Assembly (NCBI GenBank): GCA_006218065.1
Contig: VBWE01000016.1
Location: 20,959 to 84,958, forward strand
DNA: 64,000 nt
Source: Bacteroidota bacterium
GTDB lineage: Bacteria > Bacteroidota > Bacteroidia > Palsa-965
Direction: 5' to 3'
Shown here: in pieces, positions 1 to 8,067 of the stretch
How positions within the stretch are numbered: position 1 is the first letter of the stretch
How the letters are laid out: each line of letters begins with the position of its first letter
Made by a program: the position numbers and the translations under genes
The notes under the pieces: generated by a model
The model's database searches: none
The model's input: the letters and a program-made list of their open reading frames with translations, nothing else
What the model was told of the DNA's origin: nothing

Positions 1-1
1 G

Positions 2-331
2 ATGGCCGCCCGCCTGATCAAAAAAGGCGCGCTGGATTTCATCAACAGCGATAACGTACCGATTACGACCACTTTTGCGCGCCGGATCACCGAACGCATC
101 AAGGCGGAACTGGCCAGGATGAAGACGCTGCACCGTGACAAGATCAGGATGTTCGCCCTTTTCGGTATTTGCGCCGCTTTCATCTTTTCCGTATTTGTTT
201 TGCTGAAAACGGCGCCCGAGGCATTGCCTCACGCGATCGTGATTTTTATTTCGGTCATCGCTTTGCTGATTTTCCTGAGAAAAGAAGATGAACCGCCGTT
301 TATCGGGAAGAATACACATGCGGGATCATGA
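2..331 (+). CDS. C-terminal part of a receiver-like protein with two membrane helices (cut by window start)
   Basis: The reading frame is open to the left edge, so the ATG at position 2 is probably internal. The first 20 residues (ARLIKKGALDFI) look like the alpha4-beta5 end of a response-regulator receiver, where an aromatic follows the conserved small residues. A basic helix follows, then two hydrophobic segments at about residues 49-68 and 76-92 and a short charged tail. A receiver ending in membrane helices would be unusual; the alternative is a small membrane protein of unknown role. The stop overlaps the next possible ATG (ATGATG at 328), and the gene reads into the receiver/kinase operon downstream, which supports a signalling role. 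Confidence 0.55.
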   Translation: MAARLIKKGALDFINSDNVPITTTFARRITERIKAELARMKTLHRDKIRMFALFGICAAFIFSVFVLLKTAPEALPHAIVIFISVIALLIFLRKEDEPPFIGKNTHAGS

Positions 332-405
332 TGTGCCCGGGTGTATATATGCAGCAGTATCAAACAAGCAGAACCCGGATAATTACCGGGAAAAAGGAGC
401 AGGTT

Positions 406-825
406 ATGAGTGGCAGAAGGGAATTTAAAATCGGCTTGCTGGAAGACAATCGCTTCTACAATAGCCTGATGAGACGGCAGATGGAACGCTACACCGATGA
501 AATAGCGGCAGAACGGGATATTGATTTCCGGATTTATGCCTACACCAGTCCGCACGATTTTCTCCGGAATATCCCGGAAGATACCAACATGGCTATCGTG
601 GATTATTACCTGGGCGAAGATGTGAACGGCATATATGTGCTGAATGCCATATTTAAAAAGTGCAGCGGCTGCAAAGTATTTATCATTTCAAATACGGGGA
701 CGATAAAAACGTCGCTGGTTACCATCCTCGAAGGCGCTTCCGGTTTTATCCTGAAAGACCGCCATGCGCTTTCCAACGCCTGTTACGCAGTGGAGGATAT
801 TATGAAATCGCAGGGCTATCTGTAA
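406..825 (+). CDS. Single-domain response regulator
   Basis: A CheY-like receiver of 139 residues with no output domain. The acidic pair is in LLEDN (E13, D14), the phospho-acceptor is D66 in AIVDYYLG, the switch Ser/Thr is S95 (IIS) and the conserved lysine is K117 (ILKDR). I chose the ATG at 406 because it is preceded by a good AAGGAG ribosome-binding site and begins directly before the receiver fold; a longer reading from 328 would add 26 residues unlike any receiver. It lies three bases upstream of a pseudo-receiver gene and in the same operon as a hybrid histidine kinase and HPt protein, so it probably takes phosphate in that relay. Confidence 0.85.
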   Translation: MSGRREFKIGLLEDNRFYNSLMRRQMERYTDEIAAERDIDFRIYAYTSPHDFLRNIPEDTNMAIVDYYLGEDVNGIYVLNAIFKKCSGCKVFIISNTGTIKTSLVTILEGASGFILKDRHALSNACYAVEDIMKSQGYL

Positions 826-828
826 AAC

Positions 829-1242
829 ATGGCACAGTTGCAGGGAACATATCATATCCTGGTAGCGGAAGACAATGCCGGTTTTCTTAACCGGATATTG
901 CTGGCCATACGCCGGGTTGCCGAAGTGAACAAAAATGCCGTTTTCGAAATCAAAATATTTCCTGCGGAGATTTCGTTATCGGAAAAGCTGCCATTTACAC
1001 CGGACGTCGTTTTCATCAGTTCGTTTTATGTCTCGGATGACGCGTTTTTCCAGGCGATCGTGAGCCAGTGTAACTGTTCTTTCGTGCTCTGCGTAAACAG
1101 CAGGAACGAGCAGGATCACCGGGAGTTCTCGAAAAAACTGAAAGAACGGTCGATACGGTTATCGCATCATATCCTGACAGAAAATTACCCGGACTCGTTA
1201 TTGTATATCTTAGTGAACGATATTTTAAGCGGACTGGAATGA
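829..1242 (+). CDS. Receiver-like protein lacking the phospho-acceptor (pseudo-receiver)
   Basis: 137 residues with the beta1 acidic pair of a receiver (LVAEDN, E14-D15) and a comparable length and hydrophobic pattern. At the place of the phospho-acceptor Asp (PDVVFIS) there is S64, and no conserved lysine is evident near the end. It is therefore likely to be a phosphorylation-independent receiver, acting as a binding partner or a sink. It starts 3 bases after the previous regulator stop and overlaps the following kinase by four bases (ATGA), so the proteins are translationally coupled. Function is inferred from fold and context only. Confidence 0.7.
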   Translation: MAQLQGTYHILVAEDNAGFLNRILLAIRRVAEVNKNAVFEIKIFPAEISLSEKLPFTPDVVFISSFYVSDDAFFQAIVSQCNCSFVLCVNSRNEQDHREFSKKLKERSIRLSHHILTENYPDSLLYILVNDILSGLE

Positions 1243-3335
1243 AAAAAATGCGCTGGTCATTTGCTTTCGAATCCCTGATGATCGTGATCATTATCATCGT
1301 GCAGGGTCTCGTGATTGTGACCGGGTATTATGCCTACCGGAAACTCAATACGGTAATTTCACACGTGCAGGTCCCGGTGAAAACCTCCGATGAACTCGTG
1401 CTGCTGCGCGGGATCATTGCCGGTTTGTCGGATACCGAACGGAATGCCAAATCGTTTTACCTCACGCGCAACGGCATGTACCTCTCCGATTATTACGAGT
1501 CGGTGGTCAGGCTGGGCGAACAGATCGACCGGCTCGATGCGATACGCTGGGAGAATAAAAAACAGCAGGCTCATGCAGACAGTATCGTGCTGCTGATTGA
1601 AGCGGAGATGCTGATTTTCAACGACCTGATTTACCTGGACAATAACGAGCATGTAACCGACGAACTGAAAACGATTTCGGAACGCATCGAAAACATACAA
1701 CCCGATACGGCTGTAACTCAACGTGCAGCGACAGGAACCACCGAACCTGCAGTGAAAAAGAAAAAAAGTTTTTTCAGCCGGGTATTCGGCAGGATAAAGA
1801 AGGAAAAGGAAGCGGAGGATTCCATCGCCGTAGCGGTTCCTGCTGTTGCCGGGAATAACCCGGTAGCGGATATCAAGAAAGATGTGAAAAAGCAGGTAGT
1901 CCGGGTGGAGCGTGTGCAGAAAGAAGAACTGCAGCGGCTGAAAAAACAGGAACTGGAACTGACGGAAAAAAATATATGGACTTCGGACCGGATACTGGCG
2001 CTGCTGAATAATATCGAGGAAATTGAAAAAGAAAAAATTGGTACCAGGAACGACCGGGCTGCCGCCAGTGCGGAAGACAGTATCCTGCTCCTGGGCGAGT
2101 TCGGCGCGCTGATCCTCGCGCTGCTGCTGGTTACCGGGATTATTACCGTCCGTTACATCTACCTGAACCGCCAGAAAAAAGCGCTGCTGCACCGGGAAAA
2201 AGAACTCGCGCAAAAACAGGCCGAAGCCAAACAGAATTTTCTCGCCCACATGAGTCATGAAATGCGGACGCCGCTCAATTCGATTATCGGTTTCCTGGAA
2301 CAGGCGCTGGAAACGGACCTGGATGAACAGCAGCGGGAGCAGATCGGCATTGCGAAAAAATCATCGGATCATTTGCTGAATGTGATCAACAATATCCTGG
2401 ACAGTTCAAAACTGGAATTCGGAAAATTCCGTTTCCAGGAAATTCCTTTTTCACCGGTTGAGGTTATCGCCGAAGTGGTGAAGTCGATGGAGATCCAGGC
2501 GAAAATCAAAAAGCTTGCCCTGGAATCCGTCATCGCCGGCGCTTTGCCCGCGCGCATCACGGGCGATCCGTTGCGCCTGAAACAGATCATCCTGAACATT
2601 CTCGGCAATGCGATAAAATATACACCGGCGGGACAGGTTAAGCTGAGCGTATGGACGGCGGAACAAAAACTGCATATCGAAGTAACCGATACCGGCTGCG
2701 GCATCCCGGAAGATAAGCTCGATACGATCTTCGGTCAGTATGAACAGGTAAACGAGAATGAGTCACAAACCGGGACAGGTCTCGGTTTATCCATTACGAA
2801 AAACCTGGTCGAGCTGCAGGGCGGAAGCATCCGTATCGAAAGCAAGCCGCAGGCAGGGACAACGGTTTCACTTTTTATTCCTTACTGCGAAGCGGAGGAA
2901 ACGGAGGAAGAAACCTGGAATGGTAAAAACGGCCGTGCATATTCCGGCATCAGCCTGGAAGGAAAACGGGTGCTGATTGCCGATGACGAGCAATTCAACC
3001 GGATGCTGCTGATGACGATCCTGAAAAAAAACGGGATACTGTTTTCAGAAGTGAAGAACGGCAAGGAAGCGCTGGAAGAATTAGAACGGAACAATTTCGA
3101 CATTATCCTGATGGATATACGGATGCCGGAAATGAACGGTATTGCGGCCACCGAGCATATCCGGAATATGAAAGACCTGAAAAAAGCGGGAATACCGATC
3201 ATCGCGCTGACGGCGGGGCTTGCTTCGGATAAGCTGGAACGCTGCCGCAAAGCGGGGATGAACGAATTTCTCGTGAAGCCGTGCCGGGAATCGGACCTGC
3301 TGGATAAAATATCGTCGCTGGTATCGCCCGGGTAA
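1239..3335 (+). CDS. Membrane hybrid sensor histidine kinase with C-terminal receiver
   Basis: 698 residues. A membrane helix at about 12-32 and a second at about 285-308 enclose a periplasmic region that is largely alpha-helical, with a charged coiled-coil stretch (about 205-262). The cytoplasmic part has HisKA (HMSHEMRTP, phospho-accepting H340), HATPase_c (N-box NILGNAIKYT, G1 box DTGCGIP, G2 GTGLGLS) and a receiver (ADDE at 581-584, D626 in MDIRMP, K680). It autophosphorylates on His and passes phosphate to its own Asp, which needs an HPt protein for onward transfer; one is encoded directly downstream. The start overlaps the preceding stop by four bases. The ligand cannot be told from sequence. 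Confidence 0.92.
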   Translation: MKKMRWSFAFESLMIVIIIIVQGLVIVTGYYAYRKLNTVISHVQVPVKTSDELVLLRGIIAGLSDTERNAKSFYLTRNGMYLSDYYESVVRLGEQIDRLDAIRWENKKQQAHADSIVLLIEAEMLIFNDLIYLDNNEHVTDELKTISERIENIQPDTAVTQRAATGTTEPAVKKKKSFFSRVFGRIKKEKEAEDSIAVAVPAVAGNNPVADIKKDVKKQVVRVERVQKEELQRLKKQELELTEKNIWTSDRILALLNNIEEIEKEKIGTRNDRAAASAEDSILLLGEFGALILALLLVTGIITVRYIYLNRQKKALLHREKELAQKQAEAKQNFLAHMSHEMRTPLNSIIGFLEQALETDLDEQQREQIGIAKKSSDHLLNVINNILDSSKLEFGKFRFQEIPFSPVEVIAEVVKSMEIQAKIKKLALESVIAGALPARITGDPLRLKQIILNILGNAIKYTPAGQVKLSVWTAEQKLHIEVTDTGCGIPEDKLDTIFGQYEQVNENESQTGTGLGLSITKNLVELQGGSIRIESKPQAGTTVSLFIPYCEAEETEEETWNGKNGRAYSGISLEGKRVLIADDEQFNRMLLMTILKKNGILFSEVKNGKEALEELERNNFDIILMDIRMPEMNGIAATEHIRNMKDLKKAGIPIIALTAGLASDKLERCRKAGMNEFLVKPCRESDLLDKISSLVSPG

Positions 3336-3357
3336 ATGAATTTTAAAACTACCGATC

Positions 3358-3720
3358 ATGATTAAGAAAGAGCATGAAAGAAAAAAGATGGATCTCCGCG
3401 AACTTCGTGAGTTGAGTTCGGGAGATGAACAGTTTTTTCACGACATGATCCGGACTTTTATCCGGACCATGCGCGAAGGATTGGTACTCATGCGCCAGGC
3501 GATGGAGCAAAGCGACTGGAACAGCGTGGCCGATCATGCCCATAAAATGCGCGGACCGTGCAGCCATCTCGGCATGGAGGATCTCTGGGAAATACTGAAT
3601 ACGATCGAAGAAAATATCACTGCTTTCAGCGACCGGAAAGAAGTTCCCGCCCTGGTAAGCCGTGCCGAAATGGAAGCGGAACTGGTGATAAAATTGCTGC
3701 AGGAAGAAACAAAAGTATAA
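3358..3720 (+). CDS. HPt phosphotransfer protein
   Basis: 120 residues of helical character with the HPt signature DHAHKMRGPCSHLG; H62 is the expected phospho-carrier and K63/G66 match the family pattern (AHKLKG). As a stand-alone HPt it should shuttle phosphate between the hybrid kinase encoded 22 bases upstream and a separate receiver, most simply the regulator at 406-825 or the sigma-54 activator at 3779-5143. ATG at 3388 (MDLRELREL) is an alternative start; the first ten residues are lysine-rich and not needed for the four-helix fold. Confidence 0.85.
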   Translation: MIKKEHERKKMDLRELRELSSGDEQFFHDMIRTFIRTMREGLVLMRQAMEQSDWNSVADHAHKMRGPCSHLGMEDLWEILNTIEENITAFSDRKEVPALVSRAEMEAELVIKLLQEETKV

Positions 3721-3778
3721 CCTGCTTTCGCCGAACCGTTTGCCCGAAATAATGTAATTTTAGCTGAAGCACAACCGT

Positions 3779-5143
3779 ATGAAAACCAAGCCGGTCTTAA
3801 TTCATATTATTGAAGATAATGAGTGGTATAACAAACTGCTGGTGCATACCGCTTCGCTGAACCCGGACTATGAAGTGAAAGGTTTTCATACGGCAAATGA
3901 TTTTCTCAGCCGGATAGACGAAGCGCCGGATATCGTTACGCTCGATTATCGCCTGCCGGATATGACCGGGGCGGAAGTGCTGACCCGGATCAAGGAGCAT
4001 AATCCGAATATCGAGGTGATCATCGTCTCGGAACAGAACGATGTAGCTACTGCGCTCGAACTGCTCAAACTCGGCGCGTACGATTATATCGTCAAGGAAA
4101 AAGATATCCGGAACAAACTGCTGCATACCATCAATAATATCGCGAAAACCGTGCACCTGAAGGAACAGGTGGTGAACCTGCAGCAGGAGGTGAAAAAGAA
4201 ATACGATTTTTCAAAATTCATCATCGGCGAAAGCGGGCAGTTGAAAAACGTGCAGGACCTCATCCTGAAAGCCATTTCTTCCAATATCAACGTGATCATT
4301 ACAGGCGAAACCGGTACGGGGAAAGAAGTCGTCGCCAAATCGATCCATTACAATTCGCCGCGCGCGAAAAAATCGTTTGTTGCGGTAAACGTGGCGGCTA
4401 TTCCTTCGGACCTGATCGAAAGCGAATTGTTCGGGCACGAGAAAGGCGCATTTACCGGCGCATCCGCCCGGCGCACCGGGAAATTCGAAGAAGCGAACGG
4501 CGGCACTATTTTTCTCGACGAGATCGGGGAGATGGATATGGCCGTGCAGGCCAAACTGCTCCGCGTTTTACAGGAACGTGAAATCTCGCGTGTAGGTGAC
4601 AACGCCCGGATCAAAATCGATTGCCGCGTCCTGGTTGCTACGCACCGGAACCTGAAAGAAGAAGTGGATAAAGGCCGGTTCCGCGAAGACCTGTACTATC
4701 GTTTATTCGGTTTGCCGATCCATCTTCCGCCTTTGCGCGAACGCGGGCACGATATCCTGCTCCTCGCCAAATATTTCGTGCAGAAGTTCTGCGAAGAGAA
4801 CAACATACCCGAAAAACCGCTGGCTGCCGATGCGGAGAAAAAATTACTGAGCTATGCTTTCCCCGGCAATGTGCGCGAATTGAAATCCGTAGCGGAACTG
4901 GCCGTGGTGATGAGTGATACGGATGATATCCGGGCCGGCGATATTAAACTTTCCTCATCCGATGTCCTCCCGGATGTGATGGCCGAAGAAGTCAGCCTGC
5001 GCGAGTATGATATCCGCATTGTGCGCATCTACCTGAAAAAATATAATAACGACGTTAAAACGGTCGCTAAAAAACTCGACATCGGACCGGCAACTATATA
5101 CCGGATGCTGAAAGAGATTCCAGGTCACGATTTGAAAGCGTAA
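3779..5143 (+). CDS. NtrC-family sigma-54-dependent response regulator
   Basis: 454 residues in the standard order. Receiver at 1-120 (IIEDN; phospho-acceptor D56 in LDYRLPD; K106 in IVKEKD). AAA+ domain at about 145-375 with Walker A GETGTGKE (176-183), the sigma-54 contact loop GAFTGA (223-228) and Walker B GGTIFLDEIG (241-250). A Fis-type helix-turn-helix lies at about 412-450 (VKTVAKKLDIGPATIYRML). All residues needed for ATPase and sigma-54 contact are present. It lies 58 bases after the HPt gene, so it is the likely transcriptional output of the upstream relay. A weak sigma-54 promoter match lies just downstream at 5223-5238. Confidence 0.95.
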   Translation: MKTKPVLIHIIEDNEWYNKLLVHTASLNPDYEVKGFHTANDFLSRIDEAPDIVTLDYRLPDMTGAEVLTRIKEHNPNIEVIIVSEQNDVATALELLKLGAYDYIVKEKDIRNKLLHTINNIAKTVHLKEQVVNLQQEVKKKYDFSKFIIGESGQLKNVQDLILKAISSNINVIITGETGTGKEVVAKSIHYNSPRAKKSFVAVNVAAIPSDLIESELFGHEKGAFTGASARRTGKFEEANGGTIFLDEIGEMDMAVQAKLLRVLQEREISRVGDNARIKIDCRVLVATHRNLKEEVDKGRFREDLYYRLFGLPIHLPPLRERGHDILLLAKYFVQKFCEENNIPEKPLAADAEKKLLSYAFPGNVRELKSVAELAVVMSDTDDIRAGDIKLSSSDVLPDVMAEEVSLREYDIRIVRIYLKKYNNDVKTVAKKLDIGPATIYRMLKEIPGHDLKA

Positions 5144-5164
5144 TTCTCAAATTGAGAATTTTTT
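5142..5164 (+). terminator. Probable intrinsic terminator after the sigma-54 activator
   Basis: A perfect 9-bp stem (5142-5150 with 5152-5160, one-base spacer) overlaps the stop codon and is followed by TTTT. It is AT-rich, so the hairpin is weak; it could alternatively be a palindromic binding site. Confidence 0.5.
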
Positions 5165-5222
5165 AATTCCCGTGTCATTTTTAGTTTATTGAAAAACAGG
5201 TAGTTAGAGTCTTGTTTTGCGC

Positions 5223-5238
5223 TGGAACAGTACTTGGT
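5223..5238 (+). promoter_or_regulatory. Possible sigma-54 (-24/-12) promoter
   Basis: TGGAAC-N5-TTGGT has the GG doublet of the -24 element and the TTG of the -12 element at the correct spacing (consensus TGGCAC-N5-TTGCW), but the -12 GC is GG here. It lies 30 bases before the ATG of a lipoprotein gene and directly downstream of a sigma-54 activator gene. The imperfect -12 keeps confidence low. Confidence 0.3.
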
Positions 5239-5267
5239 TATAGAGTATCAAACTAAACTCAATAACC

Positions 5268-6149
5268 ATGAAAACGATCGCAAAAAGTATTACCGGAATT
5301 ATTCTCGGACTTTTTCTTCTCCCGGCCTGTGACGAACCGAAACCTGTTGTAGATAAAGCGACAGCCGACTCGGCAGCAGAAGTTGCTGCAGCGCAGCTGG
5401 AAGGCAAGGACTCACTTATAACGGCTTACCTGGAAACGATCAACGAGATTGAAAATAATCTCGACCAGATTCGTGACAAGCAGGGATTGATTGTGATGGG
5501 CCCCGGCGGAAATACGGAATCCAATCTTTCCCAGAAAGAAGAAATCCTGAGAAACATTGCCATGATCAATTCGCTGCTCAGGCAGAATGAAGAAAAGATC
5601 GGCAAACTGGAAAGGCAGCTGGCTTCTTCCCGCGGAAGCAACAAAGAACTGCAGGAACTCACCAAACAATCCCGCGAACGGATTGCCGCTGCTGAAAAAG
5701 AAGTCGAAGCTTTGAAACAGGAGCTTACGCAGCAGTACTTCACCTATGGAGAATTGCAGTCGAACATGACCGCGCTGCAGTTTGCGAGCGAAGTGCTTAA
5801 GGACAACATCGCCAAACTGGACAAAGAACTTCATACCGCGTATTACACGGTGGGCACGAATAAAGAGCTGAGGAGTATGAACGTGCTTGTGAAGAACGAA
5901 GGAATCGCCCGGCTCACCAAAGCGCAGACGCTGAATGCGGATCTCAAGCGGGAATCCTTTACCGAGATCAATACGCACGAAGTGATGCAGATCGCGCTCA
6001 CCTCACCGAAAGCGAAACTGGTTACCAAACATCCGGGCGAATCGTACCGGATGGAAATGCAGAACGACGGTACGCTTTTGCTGAATATCGTTGATCCGGA
6101 CCTGTTCTGGAGCATTTCGAAGTACCTGGTTGTTGAAACGAAAGGGTAA
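5268..6149 (+). CDS. Coiled-coil lipoprotein
   Basis: 293 residues with a lipoprotein signal peptide (MKTIAKSITGIILGLFLLPAC, lipidated C21 in LPAC). The mature part begins acidic and is then a long alpha-helical coiled coil (about 45-190, rich in E/K/Q heptads), ending in a compact C-terminal region (about 200-293) with beta character. It resembles the coiled-coil lipoproteins common in Bacteroidota, whose roles are mostly unknown. It is the first gene after the sigma-54 activator and could be its target, given the near-consensus -24/-12 element upstream. Confidence 0.75.
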   Translation: MKTIAKSITGIILGLFLLPACDEPKPVVDKATADSAAEVAAAQLEGKDSLITAYLETINEIENNLDQIRDKQGLIVMGPGGNTESNLSQKEEILRNIAMINSLLRQNEEKIGKLERQLASSRGSNKELQELTKQSRERIAAAEKEVEALKQELTQQYFTYGELQSNMTALQFASEVLKDNIAKLDKELHTAYYTVGTNKELRSMNVLVKNEGIARLTKAQTLNADLKRESFTEINTHEVMQIALTSPKAKLVTKHPGESYRMEMQNDGTLLLNIVDPDLFWSISKYLVVETKG

Positions 6150-6200
6150 AACATAAAGAGCCTCTTTCAGAAAAAAAGTATTCACCAAAAACGATCCACC

Positions 6201-6929
6201 ATGAAAAAGCTTTTGTTCATCACCTGCCTGTTTTTATCGGCCGCCGGTTGCAAAAAGACGCATGAAATCATCAACAACGGCATTACACCGAACGATTTAC
6301 TGTCGAACAGGAAATATGACAAGCTCATCGTCGAAGTGCAGTATATGAGCGGATTCATACCTACGCAGGAAGCGTCTGACCGCATCAGGCAATTCCTGGA
6401 GCAGCGGTTGAACAAGTCGGGAGGTATTTATATTGTTTATACATCCATCCCGGCCGAGGGAAGAGGCGCTTACAGCGTGGAAGATATCCGGAAGATTGAA
6501 AAGGAAAACCGTACGGAGAACACGAAAGGAAATACGGCTGCCATTTACATCCTTTTCCTCGACGGTGATTATGCATACAATTCGGGTAATTCCAAAGTGC
6601 TTGGTGTTGCATATGAGAATTCTTCGGTGGCGATTTTTGAAAAAACAATCCGGGATTATTCCGGCGGAATCGGGGAACCGCAGGAATTTGCCCTGGAGGC
6701 TACCGTTGCAGATCACGAACTCGGTCATCTTTTCGGGCTGGTGAACAACGGTTCGCCGATGGAGATCAGCCACGAAGATCCCGCTCACGCACACCATTGC
6801 GATAATGCGAACTGCCTGATGAACCATACTGTGGAAACTTCGGATATCGTCGGCTTACTCGTGGGAAATACGATTCCCGCGCTCGATGCAAACTGTATCC
6901 GCGACTTGCAGCGTAACGGCGGCAAGTGA
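6201..6929 (+). CDS. Archaemetzincin-like zinc metalloprotease lipoprotein
   Basis: 242 residues with a lipobox (LSAAGC, C17). The catalytic motif HELGHLFGL (H172, E173, H176) is followed, after an insertion of about 18 residues, by HCDNANCLM (H199, C200, C205, M207). HC-x4-C-x-M is the archaemetzincin signature, which normally follows HExxHxxG almost directly; here the third zinc histidine candidate is displaced. C231 near the end could belong to the further cysteine pair. It is probably a membrane-anchored periplasmic or surface metallopeptidase. No neighbour suggests a substrate. Confidence 0.75.
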   Translation: MKKLLFITCLFLSAAGCKKTHEIINNGITPNDLLSNRKYDKLIVEVQYMSGFIPTQEASDRIRQFLEQRLNKSGGIYIVYTSIPAEGRGAYSVEDIRKIEKENRTENTKGNTAAIYILFLDGDYAYNSGNSKVLGVAYENSSVAIFEKTIRDYSGGIGEPQEFALEATVADHELGHLFGLVNNGSPMEISHEDPAHAHHCDNANCLMNHTVETSDIVGLLVGNTIPALDANCIRDLQRNGGK

Positions 6930-7036
6930 TTACAAAGGCCTCCGGGCGTTAAAACCATATAACCGGGAAGGAATCCTTCTCATCCACGCGGACTTATCTC
7001 TGAACCAGGTAAACCGCAAACCAATTCTTCCCGGTA

Positions 7037-7067
7037 ACCGGTCTGAGCAATCAGGCCGGTTTTTTTT
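7037..7067 (+). terminator. Intrinsic terminator
   Basis: A 10-bp stem (7037-7046 with 7051-7060, one mismatch, GCAA loop) is followed by a run of T. It lies 108 bases after the metalloprotease stop and is the likely end of that transcript. Confidence 0.75.
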
Positions 7068-7075
7068 GTGACGGA

Positions 7076-7226
7076 GTTGAAACTTCTGATCGTGGATGTA
7101 GGAAGCAACGGGCAACAGATGTGGAGCGAGTTGAAACTTTTGATCACGGATGTAGGAAGCAATGGACAATAGATGTGTAGTCTTTGATCGCGGATGTATG
7201 ATACAATGGACAACAGATGTGTAGTC
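7076..7226. repeat. Degenerate tandem repeat, three copies
   Basis: Copies begin at 7076 and 7130 (period 54) with the shared start GTTGAAACTT; the third, at about 7181, lacks the first ten bases. All share a GATC-nnGGATGTA core and an ACAGATGTG-like end. It is non-coding. Confidence 0.75.
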
Positions 7227-7276
7227 ATTGCGAACGAAGTATCCGGCTTACTTTAATTAGCATACCATACTAACGA

Positions 7277-7332
7277 AGTGCGGCAATCGCTTGCGAAGCG
7301 TAACGTTACGCTTCGCAAGCGATTGCCGCACT
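7277..7332. repeat. 56-bp perfect palindrome
   Basis: The two 28-base arms (7277-7304 and 7305-7332) are exact reverse complements with no spacer. The arm core GCAATCGCTTGCGAAGCG resembles REP-type sequences. It could extrude as a cruciform or act as a bidirectional RNA hairpin. Confidence 0.85.
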
Positions 7333-7463
7333 GTATAAGTGTCAATCCTGATGGATATTTAACGCGCAATACCTTATCTGCTCCTTTTGTGGTTTCGTTT
7401 GCCGGCAAAGCAGGATCTGCAGATACTTTAAATGAGCGGGAAATAAAACGAAATCTCTGCGCA

Positions 7464-7490
7464 TAAAAAAAGGGGGCATAAGCCCCCTTC
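7464..7490 (-). terminator. Intrinsic terminator of the DUF4382 gene
   Basis: Read on the minus strand, an 8-bp GC-rich stem (7470-7477 with 7482-7489, four-base loop) is followed by seven T. It lies 17 bases after the stop codon. Confidence 0.85.
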
Positions 7491-7506
7491 ATCCCAAATC
7501 TGCGGA

Positions 7507-8028
7507 TCAAAACTGCGTTACGGTTTTAATCTCAAGGTGTGGCTTTAAAGAGAAGGAACCATTCCCTTCTTCCACAACTGATTTGGCAGCGTCGAAATCA
7601 ATGACAATAACTACTTCCTTGCCCGGCTCGATCCAGGTATTTAAGTTCATCTTCAACCCGGTTTGTTGACCACTCGGAGTGGCCAGCGGGAAAACACCCC
7701 CGATGGTTTCGATCGAATTTTGTGAGCCGAGTATGAGGCGCACCTGGTTGATGTTCCCGGGTGGTATTTCTACGTTTTGCGCCAATACCGCCGTTACGTT
7801 GTTCTGCAGGTCGAGCAGATCGTAAATGCCTGCGTTGACCGGGAGTACGATCCAGGCATCCTCATGTTTGATTTCCACCGAAAGCACATCGACATTCACG
7901 CCCAGGTAATCGGCAGGAGCGTCGGTCATTTTCACCGTAAGGTGCGCGGGTTCCCCGTTTTTCCCGCAGCCTGCCAGGAGTATTGCTGACAGTGCAATTG
8001 CCGGCAGGATGATGCTGATCTTTTTCAT
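7507..8028 (-). CDS. DUF4382-domain lipoprotein
   Basis: 173 residues with a lipoprotein signal peptide (lipobox LLAGC, C21). Nearly the whole mature part matches the DUF4382 pattern known in Bacteroidota: VKMTDAPADYLGVNVDVLSVEI near the start, then YDLLDLQNN, IPPGNINQVRLIL and a C-terminal VIDFDAAKSVV. These are cell-envelope beta-sandwich proteins of unknown function. It is a single gene with its own terminator; the gene behind it ends 39 bases upstream. Confidence 0.85.
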   Translation of the reverse strand: MKKISIILPAIALSAILLAGCGKNGEPAHLTVKMTDAPADYLGVNVDVLSVEIKHEDAWIVLPVNAGIYDLLDLQNNVTAVLAQNVEIPPGNINQVRLILGSQNSIETIGGVFPLATPSGQQTGLKMNLNTWIEPGKEVVIVIDFDAAKSVVEEGNGSFSLKPHLEIKTVTQF

Positions 8029-8067
8029 GTTTATTTTTTTTATGTATGAAACAAATAGATTGTTTTT

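Larger units (their letters stand above)
6930..7506. other. Repeat-rich intergenic region
   Basis: 577 bases between convergent lipoprotein genes. It holds a terminator (7037-7067), three degenerate tandem repeats (7076-7226), a REP-like stretch GTCATTGCGAACGAAGT (about 7225-7241), a 56-bp perfect palindrome (7277-7332) and the terminator of the opposite gene (7464-7490). No credible gene was seen. Confidence 0.8.

Noticed and set aside
328..405. Longer start for the first response regulator
   Set aside because: The extra 26 residues do not fit a receiver and a strong ribosome-binding site precedes 406.
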